Source of the DNA: an uncultured Acidobacteriota bacterium
GTDB taxonomy: Bacteria > Acidobacteriota > Blastocatellia > RBC074
Reading direction: 5' to 3'
Length of the DNA stretch: 33,776 nucleotides
Assembly: GCA_902825875.1 (NCBI GenBank)
Contig: CADECP010000054.1
Coordinates: 1 to 33,776 of the forward strand
Part shown: positions 22,301 through 31,156 of the stretch, in pieces
Position numbering within the stretch: the stretch's first letter is position 1
How the letters are laid out: every line of letters starts with the position of its first letter
Notes under the pieces: generated by a model
What the model saw: the letters and a program-made list of their open reading frames with translations, nothing else
Databases searched by the model: none
Told to the model about the DNA's origin: nothing
Position numbers and translations under genes: made by a program

Positions 22301-24212
22301 TCCGCCGCCGCCGCCAACCGGCATGAATTTCAACATCGAAGCCTTTGCCGGAACCGGCAATTACGGTTCAGGCGGGAACAACGGAGCGCCTACTGCCGCA
22401 AGTTTCAAACGGTTGAGCGGCATTGCAGTCACCAGCAGCGGCGACGCTTTCATCGCTGATTCCGAAGCGCGCGTCGTTCGCAAAGTTTCCGGCGGCACGA
22501 TTTCGTTGCTGGCGGGAACCGGAGCGAAAGGTTTTGCTGGTGATGGCGGAGCGGCGGCTTCGGCAAAGTTCAACAATCCGAACGGCCTGGCGCTGCACGC
22601 GGCCAGCAATTCGCTGTACGTCGCCGACACTGGCAATCACCGAATTCGCAAAATTGATTTGACGACGAACAACATTTCGACAATTGCCGGAACCGGCGTC
22701 GCTGGATTGGGCGCAGCCGGTTCCGCAACCGGCGTTGCGCTGAATTCGCCGACCGGAATCGCTGTGGACGCGGCGGGCAATGTCTATTTCGCCGATACAG
22801 GCAACAATCGCATTTGCAAAGTCACGAGCGGCGCGTTGACCGTCGTTGCCGGAACCGGCGAAGTCGGCAACAGCGGAGACGGAGCGGCGGCTTCGGCGGC
22901 TAAGCTCAATCATCCGACCGGCGTCGCCGTCAGCAATGATGGCGCGACTTTGTACATCGCCGACCGCGGCAACAATCGCATTCGCAAAGTCGTCGGCGGA
23001 ACCATCAGCAATTTTGCCGGAGCATCGAACGGCACTTCAGGATTTGGCGGTGACGGCGCGGCGGCGACTTCGGCGCTGTTGAACGCTCCAACCGGCGTCG
23101 CGCTGGATGGCGGCGGCAATGTGTTGATCGCAGACACCGACAACGAACGCATTCGCAAAGTCACGGTCGGCGACGGTTTGATCGTCACCATCGCCGGCAA
23201 CGGCAACGCCGGAAACACAGGCGACGGCGGAGCTGCCACAAGCGCGTTGCTCGACACGCCTGTGGAGTTGGCGCTGGATGGTTCGGCCAGAATCGCGTTT
23301 TGCGATGCGGGCAATTTGCGCGTTCGACGATTGACGATGTCCGGCCCGGCAAACAACCCGCCGGTTCCGGCAATGGTCGCCAATCAAAGCTTGAACAAGA
23401 ATCAGCAATTGAACGTCGCGCTGTCGGCAACCGACGCCGACAGCGATCCTGTGACGTTTTCGCTGGTTCCGTCACTGCCGTTTGTTTCGATCACCAATGC
23501 CAACGCAGCGACCAGAACGGCTACGCTGTTCATCAATCCCAACAACGGCAACGTCGGCATGTACAACGTCCAAATCAAAGCCGAAGACAACAACGGCGGA
23601 TCGAATCTGACGCCGGTGTTCACCATCACGGTCAACGACCCGAACGGCCCGCCAGCGAATCGCCCGCCGGTGGCGGTGGCCAATCAACTCCCGGCAACGG
23701 TGCAAGCCAGCGGACAAACGGCGACGATCAATCTGGATGGTTCGGCTTCGACCGATCCCGACAACGATCCGCTGACTTACACCTGGAAAGATGGCGCGAC
23801 AATCATCGCCACGACGGCTGTGGCCAGCGTGCCGCTCGGCATCGGCAGCCATTCCATTGTGCTGACGGTCAACGACGGCAAAGGCGGGACAAGCTCTACC
23901 ACTCCGCAAACTGTGGTTGTAACCGAACCTCCACCGCCTGACGCGCTGGCAATTACGACAGTTTCGCCGGGTAGCGGCAAACGCGGCTCAACCGTTTTCG
24001 TAACCATCACCGGAACCGGTTTCACGCCGCAATCCACAGTCAGCATCAACGGAGGCGGCATCACGGTCACGATCACCAGCCAAACAGCTACCCAGATCGT
24101 GGCGAAGTTTGTCATCACATCCAGTGCTTCGACTTCGACGCGCAACATCACCGTGACCAATCCCGGCGGAGTTTCAGCCACGAAGACCGGCGCATTTTTT
24201 GTCCAGCCGTAA
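19332..24212 (+). CDS. Giant secreted NHL-repeat protein with cadherin/PKD/HYR/IPT domains
   Basis: A 1626-aa secreted protein. The signal peptide ends at SALAQ (about residue 39). Residues about 43-705 hold twelve NHL-type units with cores such as YIADTGNHRVRLV and YFADTNNHVIRKL, each near a GDGG...LNxPxGVAVD stretch. About 705-985 hold cadherin-like, PKD-like and HYR domains (PPVFTNIPADITQ, SGSTFPIGTTTVTFTASD). About 997-1336 hold six more NHL units, then a second cadherin/PKD pair, and an IPT/TIG domain at about 1537-1626 (ISPGSGKRGSTV-type start, FTPQSTVSINGGG). NHL units make six-bladed propellers, so 12 + 6 fits three. No cell-wall anchor, so probably released or bound to the outer surface. 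Enzymatic role not evident; binding or adhesion is inference. Confidence 0.9.
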   Translation: MRKMLRADSAHIHKILLLCLIGLTVSTTMFVWRSALAQSAFNISTIAGSSGGAGPFAEFQGARGMAIVSATEMYFADTNNHVIRKLDITTGTLTVVAGKIGMAAPNALDANGDGGAATAALLNNPSDIVIAPNGDFYISDSGNRRIRKVTISNGQINTIAGNGLPGSATGLATNSVVTDPRGLALDGTRLVVADAGNHRIIAINDLDGTPAVSHIAGNGAAGNEGDGGQATVAALNAPNDVAVSGSTIYIADTDNHVVRFINAGIINTFAGNGQTGAPSEVGLATSVQLNSPTGVTVDANNKVYIADTGNHRVRLVEGVNLSTSAGRAGQGYNGDGTPATNFTLNTPAGIGVVGTDVFFVDSGNGRLRKVVGSTMTSVASDGSGGFFGDTGLANAAKLDGPMGVTVDAAGNYYIADTNNHVIRKVNASDGKINTIAGTPGVASANPADTNGDGGSALSATFNKPTSVALDAQGNFYVADTGNNRIRKIDSNGTISTLAGLNAPSLNGPSSVVVSGNNLYFADPGNHVVRRFLLNDGVLSVFAGIQGSPGHTGDGGASGSARLNRPSGLAVNSGGDLFIADTGNHRVRRVSGGIISTVVTQGIPRSGFEGDGGTANTARMNSPSSVAVDAAGNLYIVDKGNNRIRRVVAATNIINTVIGNGEIGFGGDGGQATSAKLGLANAVAVGSAGVFVADTGNNRIRLAIAPPNTAPALTSPGNQTIGEGSNLAFTLSATDSNSGQTITYSMTGAPTGATLNSLTGAFSYTPGYDVVTNTAGATQVFNVTFTATDDATPPLSDSKSVTITVNNVNRAPIADAGTVPATLEATSANGASLQLNGTASDPDGDTISSVTWTNTRPNQSPVTIATQLSAQVQLALGQHSLVLTVSDGKPNGTTSTQSKGVTVQDTTPPVFTNIPADITQTISSGTGAAVTFNLPTATDAVSGNRTVTAAPASGSTFPIGTTTVTFTASDAVGNSATATFKVTVSCPSGCNPPPPPTGMNFNIEAFAGTGNYGSGGNNGAPTAASFKRLSGIAVTSSGDAFIADSEARVVRKVSGGTISLLAGTGAKGFAGDGGAAASAKFNNPNGLALHAASNSLYVADTGNHRIRKIDLTTNNISTIAGTGVAGLGAAGSATGVALNSPTGIAVDAAGNVYFADTGNNRICKVTSGALTVVAGTGEVGNSGDGAAASAAKLNHPTGVAVSNDGATLYIADRGNNRIRKVVGGTISNFAGASNGTSGFGGDGAAATSALLNAPTGVALDGGGNVLIADTDNERIRKVTVGDGLIVTIAGNGNAGNTGDGGAATSALLDTPVELALDGSARIAFCDAGNLRVRRLTMSGPANNPPVPAMVANQSLNKNQQLNVALSATDADSDPVTFSLVPSLPFVSITNANAATRTATLFINPNNGNVGMYNVQIKAEDNNGGSNLTPVFTITVNDPNGPPANRPPVAVANQLPATVQASGQTATINLDGSASTDPDNDPLTYTWKDGATIIATTAVASVPLGIGSHSIVLTVNDGKGGTSSTTPQTVVVTEPPPPDALAITTVSPGSGKRGSTVFVTITGTGFTPQSTVSINGGGITVTITSQTATQIVAKFVITSSASTSTRNITVTNPGGVSATKTGAFFVQP

Positions 24213-24237
24213 ATGTTTTCGTGGGACATTTTTTCAC

Positions 24238-24281
24238 GACAGAGACAACGAGTGTGACTTGTTGTCTCTGTCTTTTCTTTT
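24238..24281 (+). terminator. Intrinsic terminator after the NHL gene
   Basis: GACAGAGACAAC (24238-24249) pairs perfectly with GTTGTCTCTGTC (24261-24272) around an 11-nt loop. TTTTCTTTT follows directly. It lies 25 bp after the stop codon. Confidence 0.88.
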
Positions 24282-24447
24282 GCGATCAATTTTCAAAAAA
24301 CTGCTGGCAATCTTTCAAAGCGGTGTTGTAAATTCCTTTTCGCCTTAAGTCCTCCTCAACAAAGCTCGCGCTTCGAGGATGAATGGCGGATTTCCTTTCT
24401 CCCCCACTGAGCTTCAACAAAAACGATTTCATTGAAGGACAAAACCG

Positions 24448-27400
24448 ATGAAACGATTCCGCGCACACACACAAGGTCGTCGTCTATCTTCCGAAAACCT
24501 ACGAACCAACGTTTTCACCAAACGCGCCTTTGCGCTTAGCGCATTGTTTTCGTTGCTGGCCGTGATTGGCTGGCAATTGCCCGGCTGGGGAAAAACGGCT
24601 GGGGAGTATTCTCGGTCAGCGTTTGCGGCAAAAACATCTTTGCCAACCAGCGCAGCGATCATTCCCGTCACCATCGAAGTTCTACCCGGTCAACAAAGCA
24701 AATCCATTGATTTGAGTTCGACCGGCAATCTGGGAACGGCAATTATGGGCAGCGCGAATTTCGACGTTGCGACCATCGCTCCGGCTTCGCTGAAACTGTC
24801 AGGAGCGCCGATCATCAAACAAAAAACTCCGAGCGGTTCTGCGCCAAAATCCAATCAGCAAAGCGACATTGGCGGCAACAAACCGGTTTACGGTCTGGAT
24901 TATTTCCTGCGAGACATCAACAACGACAACCGTCAGGATTTGGTGTTCTTCGTTTCGATTCCATACCTGACAGGGCTGACCGCCGGAACGCGCACCATCA
25001 CATTGACCGGTAGAACCATCGGCGGAGACGACATCACCGGTTCGCAAACCGTGCAGGTGTCTGGCGTTTCGATTATTCGCGGCGGCGGTTCACCAGGCTC
25101 GCCAAGTCAGTTTTGTAATCCCAATCCGATCACGATCAACGACAACGCTCCGGCCAATCCGTATCCATCCAGCATCACTGTGTCGGGCATGTCCAATTTG
25201 GTCAGCAAAGTGACCGTCTCGCTGACCGGCCTGAGCCACAGCTTCGCCGACGATGTCAGCGTTCTGCTGGTCGCTCCGAATGGAAACGCCATCGAATTGA
25301 TGAGCGACACCGGCGGCATCAACTCACTGACCAACGTCAACCTGACCTTTGACGACGCTGCCGCCAATTACCTGCCAAACGCGGCGGCATTTGCGTCCGG
25401 AACCTTCAAACCTACTCGTCACGATTTTGAAGACATCTTTGAAGCTCCGGCTCCGCAAACGACGATTGCTGCGCCTTACGGAGCGACGCTGGGACATCTC
25501 AACGGCATAAATCCAAACGGCACGTGGCGATTGTTTGTCCGCGATCAAGCCGGCGGCGACACAGGAACGATTTCCGGCGGGTGGTGTTTGACGATCACGA
25601 CGACAGTGTTTGGCGGCTGCACTTCGCAATTGGTTACGGGTTCCATCAACAACAGCGATCCTGTGCAAACTCAGCGTATGTTACGCGACGAAATCACCAG
25701 CCAATGCGGAACGCCGAAAACCTGTCCGGGGCCGATTGGCACAGACAACCACCGATACGAAACCTTCACCTTCACCAACCAAAGCGTGGCTTCACAATGC
25801 GTCACCGTGACCTTGTCGAACGATTGCGGCATCAATCTTTTTGCCTCGGCGTATCTGGGCAGTTATGCGCCTCCGCCGCCGGGTGCGAATGTTTGCCTGA
25901 ATTATCTGGGTGATAACGGAACCAGTTTTGGCGGACTCGGATTGCCGTTTTCTTTTGACGTTCCGGCGGGAGCGACCTTTGTCGTGGTCGTCAACGAAAT
26001 CGGCCCGACCGGATGCAACAACTTCAGCCTTTTGGTCGAAGGCAGTCTTTGTCAGCTTTGCACCAGTGTTACTTGCCCGTCCAACATCACCACGAACAAC
26101 ACGCCCGGCCAGTGCGGAGCGAACGTGAATTACTCCGCGCCAGTTGACCCAGTGTGCGGAGCGATCACCTGCCTACCCGCTTCCGGATCGTTTTTCCCGA
26201 TTGGCACGACAACCGTGACGTGTAATTCGGTGGCAGGTCCGTCGTGCAACTTCACTGTGACGGTCAACGACATGCAACCGCCAACAATCACTTGTCCGGC
26301 GAATGTTTTCGTCGGCACAACAAGCGGTTCAGCAACCGCGACCTTCCCTGCTCCGGTGCTCGGCGACAACTGCCCCGGAATTCAAACGCCGAGTTGCACT
26401 CCTGCTTCCGGCAGCAGTTTCCCGGTTGGCCTGACGACGGTGACTTGCTCCGTCAACGATGCCGCGAACAATTCGGCTTCGTGCAGTTTCACGGTGACGG
26501 TCAATCGAGTTTCGGGCGCAATCAACGACCCGCTGGCTTGCACCGGCCCCGGCAACACGGTTCAAGTCACGCTGAACATCACCAACAACGGCAACGTCAA
26601 TCAAACCGTCGCCAATACGACGACTTTCACCAATCTGGTTGGCAACCCAGGCTCCTGCACGACCAACGTGGGCGCGTGTAACGTGACGAATGCGGGAATG
26701 ACTTTCAGCGGAACGCTTTCGCCCGGCCAAACAGCGACGATCAATTACTTGGCGCAAGTCAGCGATCTGGCTGCGCCCGGCGCTCAGGTTTGCGCGAACA
26801 ATTCCGTCACCTTCAATGGAGGTGCGGCGCTGAACTTCTCTGCCTGCCGCTCGATTACTTGCCCGGCGGTTGGGCCTGGCGGAATCCTTCCGGCCACGTC
26901 CGAAGCGAGCGATCAAAAAGCCGGTTCGGTGCTGATTTACAACGTCTACACGTCGTCAACCGATCCGACCAAACAGAACACTCGCATCAACATCACCAAC
27001 GTTCACCTGACTCGTTCAGCGTTCGTTCACCTGTTCTTCGTCAGCGAAGGCTGCGCGATTGCCGACAGTTACATTTGCTTGACGGGCAATCAGACGGCCA
27101 GTTTCCTGGCTTCTGACCTCGATCCGGGAACGACCGGTTATCTGGTAGCGGTCGCTGTTGACGGCATTCGCGGATGCCCGATCAGCTTCAACTACTTGAT
27201 CGGCGACGAATACGTGAAGTTCAACAGCGGTCACGCGGCCAATCTAGGCGCGATTGCGTTTTCGCAAATTGCTGGCGGCTTGCCGGCTTGCGATGGCAAT
27301 TCGGTGACGGCTCAGTTGAATTTCGACGGCACGAGCTACAACCGAACTCCGGCGACGCTGGCTCTGTCGAACGTCGGTTCAAGAGCCGACGGCAACGACA

Positions 27401-27780
27401 CGTTGCTGATCCTGAACCGCATCGGCGGCAACTTGGGCATCGGAGCTTCGAGTTTGGGCACGCTGTTCGGAATCTTGTACGACGACGCTGAAAACGCGCT
27501 GAGCTTCAACGTGACTGGCGGTTGCCAATTGCGTTCGAGCCTGTCGAACAACTTCCCGCGCACGACGCCTCGATTTGAAACCTTCATTCCTGCGGGTCGC
27601 ACCGGCTGGTTGAAGTTGTTCAATCAGACCGGAGCGATCGGCTTGACGGGCGCGGCAATCAACTTCAACGCCAACGCGGCAAGCTCGGCAGGAGCCTTCA
27701 ACCAAGGCCACAACCTGCACCACCTGACGCTGAACTCCGGAATGAGCTACGTCATCCCGGTCTTCCCGCCAAGCTGCTAA
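24448..27780 (+). CDS. Secreted P-domain/HYR protein with a distinct C-terminal domain
   Basis: A 1110-aa exported protein. A signal-like hydrophobic segment lies at about 28-45 (AFALSALFSLLAVIGWQLPG). About 222-384 is a proprotein convertase P (Homo B) domain: ITINDNAPANPYPSSITVSG, SFADDVSVLLVAPNGNAIEL, NPNGTWRLFVRDQAGGDTGT. About 392-535 looks like a PPC-type beta domain. HYR domains follow at about 539-607 and 607-687 (CPANVFVGT, SSFPVGLTTVTCSVNDAANN), then a DUF11-like section at about 689-804. Residues 811-1110 form a C-terminal region I cannot match to a named family. Cys content is high, so disulphides are likely outside the cell. No protease core is present, so the P domain is not part of a subtilase here. 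GAAGGAC precedes ATG 24448. Confidence 0.86.
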   Translation: MKRFRAHTQGRRLSSENLRTNVFTKRAFALSALFSLLAVIGWQLPGWGKTAGEYSRSAFAAKTSLPTSAAIIPVTIEVLPGQQSKSIDLSSTGNLGTAIMGSANFDVATIAPASLKLSGAPIIKQKTPSGSAPKSNQQSDIGGNKPVYGLDYFLRDINNDNRQDLVFFVSIPYLTGLTAGTRTITLTGRTIGGDDITGSQTVQVSGVSIIRGGGSPGSPSQFCNPNPITINDNAPANPYPSSITVSGMSNLVSKVTVSLTGLSHSFADDVSVLLVAPNGNAIELMSDTGGINSLTNVNLTFDDAAANYLPNAAAFASGTFKPTRHDFEDIFEAPAPQTTIAAPYGATLGHLNGINPNGTWRLFVRDQAGGDTGTISGGWCLTITTTVFGGCTSQLVTGSINNSDPVQTQRMLRDEITSQCGTPKTCPGPIGTDNHRYETFTFTNQSVASQCVTVTLSNDCGINLFASAYLGSYAPPPPGANVCLNYLGDNGTSFGGLGLPFSFDVPAGATFVVVVNEIGPTGCNNFSLLVEGSLCQLCTSVTCPSNITTNNTPGQCGANVNYSAPVDPVCGAITCLPASGSFFPIGTTTVTCNSVAGPSCNFTVTVNDMQPPTITCPANVFVGTTSGSATATFPAPVLGDNCPGIQTPSCTPASGSSFPVGLTTVTCSVNDAANNSASCSFTVTVNRVSGAINDPLACTGPGNTVQVTLNITNNGNVNQTVANTTTFTNLVGNPGSCTTNVGACNVTNAGMTFSGTLSPGQTATINYLAQVSDLAAPGAQVCANNSVTFNGGAALNFSACRSITCPAVGPGGILPATSEASDQKAGSVLIYNVYTSSTDPTKQNTRINITNVHLTRSAFVHLFFVSEGCAIADSYICLTGNQTASFLASDLDPGTTGYLVAVAVDGIRGCPISFNYLIGDEYVKFNSGHAANLGAIAFSQIAGGLPACDGNSVTAQLNFDGTSYNRTPATLALSNVGSRADGNDTLLILNRIGGNLGIGASSLGTLFGILYDDAENALSFNVTGGCQLRSSLSNNFPRTTPRFETFIPAGRTGWLKLFNQTGAIGLTGAAINFNANAASSAGAFNQGHNLHHLTLNSGMSYVIPVFPPSC

Positions 27781-27786
27781 ATCACC

Positions 27787-27814
27787 GTAGAGACGCAAAA
27801 TCTTGCGTCTCTAC
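27787..27814 (+). repeat. Perfect 12-bp palindromic hairpin (gtagagacgcaa type)
   Basis: GTAGAGACGCAA (27787-27798) is exactly complementary to TTGCGTCTCTAC (27803-27814) with an AATC loop. It lies 6 bp after a stop codon, before a true terminator, which suggests a dispersed palindromic repeat of the REP kind. A genome count would settle this. Confidence 0.65.
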
Positions 27815-27827
27815 TTCAAACCAAAAT

Positions 27828-27869
27828 CGCCGCCGCAGATTTCAAAATCTGCGGCGGCGGTTGTTTTTT
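27828..27869. terminator. Intrinsic terminator between convergent genes
   Basis: CGCCGCCGCAGATT (27828-27841) pairs perfectly with AATCTGCGGCGGCG (27846-27859) around a TCAA loop, followed by TTGTTTTTT on the plus strand. On the minus strand the trailing bases are moderately T-rich, so it may also stop transcripts of the Lon gene, whose stop lies at 27894. Confidence 0.8.
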
Positions 27870-27893
27870 CCGGTAAAAGAAAACCTGTCGTTG

Positions 27894-30404
<2,511 letters not shown>

Positions 30405-30423
30405 AGTCAGTTTCCGGTTCGCG

Positions 30424-30485
30424 GTTCACAGTTCGCAGTTCGCAGTCAGTTTCAAAAACAACGCTGCGAACTGAGAACTGTGAAC
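30424..30485 (-). repeat. Long inverted repeat between Hsp20 and lon
   Basis: A 22-bp arm at 30424-30445 (starts GTTCACAGTTCGCAG) pairs with 30464-30485 with one mismatch and an 18-nt loop. Each arm has internal near-repeats (GTTCGCAGTTCGCAG; GAACTGAGAACTGTGAAC). It lies 7 bp after the Hsp20 stop and 19 bp before the lon start. No T-tract follows, so it is more likely a REP-type mRNA stabiliser or processing site than a strong terminator. Confidence 0.8.
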
Positions 30486-30492
30486 TGAGAAC

Positions 30493-30969
30493 TCATTCCG
30501 TAATCGAAATAATGATTTCTCTCCCGCAAGTTTTCGCTTTCGGCATGTGGATTTGCAGCACGCCTTCACGCGATTTAGCCGTCACCTGTTCAGGTTCAAT
30601 CTGGCAGTTAATGGGAACGCTGAGGCTGAAATTGCCGTAGCTTCGTTCCAAACAGATAAACCGAATCGGACGCTCGGTTTCAGTCAACAATCGTGCAGTC
30701 GGAGTGGTTCGCTCCTTCTGGCCTTCAACTTTCAGCACATTGTCCAGAATTTTGATGCGTACCTGATTGATGGAAACTCCCGGAAGTTCGATGTTAATCA
30801 ATACGGCGTCTTCGGTTTCACACACATCAACCGGCGGCGTCCAGGTTGCAGGATTTGACGCCAGAGCGCGAAGCTCGTCCAGACGAACCAGCATTCGGCG
30901 CAAATGAACGCGCATTTGTTCTGACAATTCCGCCGTCAGCGGACTTAATGACCCAGTGACTCGACTCAT
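30493..30969 (-). CDS. Small heat-shock protein, Hsp20/alpha-crystallin family
   Basis: A 158-aa ATP-independent chaperone that holds unfolding proteins. The alpha-crystallin domain spans about 43-155: opening TWTPPVDVCETEDAVLINIE, the LPGV turn, RIKILDNVLKVEGQK, and the final GVLQIHMPKAK with the G-V-L motif that contacts neighbouring subunits. The N-terminal arm (about 40 residues, LTAELSEQMRVHLRRMLVRL) is helical. The C-terminal I-x-I anchor could be IISI at the end. It lies just upstream of lon, coupling a holdase with a protease. No CIRCE element was seen upstream. Confidence 0.92.
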   Translation of the reverse strand: MSRVTGSLSPLTAELSEQMRVHLRRMLVRLDELRALASNPATWTPPVDVCETEDAVLINIELPGVSINQVRIKILDNVLKVEGQKERTTPTARLLTETERPIRFICLERSYGNFSLSVPINCQIEPEQVTAKSREGVLQIHMPKAKTCGREIIISITE

Positions 30970-31156
30970 AGTGATTTTAGTGTAAAGGCAGTTATTCGTA
31001 ATCTTTTTATGTGCCTGGCTCTGATATTAACGTGCGGTTTGACGGCTTGTACAGAGGGCGAAATTTGACCATTTTGCTCTTCGTGGCATCGAGATTGCTC
31101 TTCACGCCACGCGCAACGATTGCCCCCAACGGCTTCCCAATAACCAAACCATCAGG
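30970..31156. promoter_or_regulatory. Divergent intergenic region between Hsp20 and the histidine kinase
   Basis: This 187-bp gap must hold the minus-strand promoter for Hsp20-lon and the plus-strand promoter for the kinase. A TTAATAT on the minus strand near 31027-31033 is a possible -10 box, without a convincing -35. TTGACG and TTGACC on the plus strand (about 31037 and 31067) are possible -35 boxes. No CIRCE (TTAGCACTC-N9-GAGTGCTAA) was seen. Confidence 0.35.

Noticed and set aside
30970..31156. CIRCE/HrcA operator for Hsp20
   Set aside because: No TTAGCACTC-N9-GAGTGCTAA-like inverted repeat is present.
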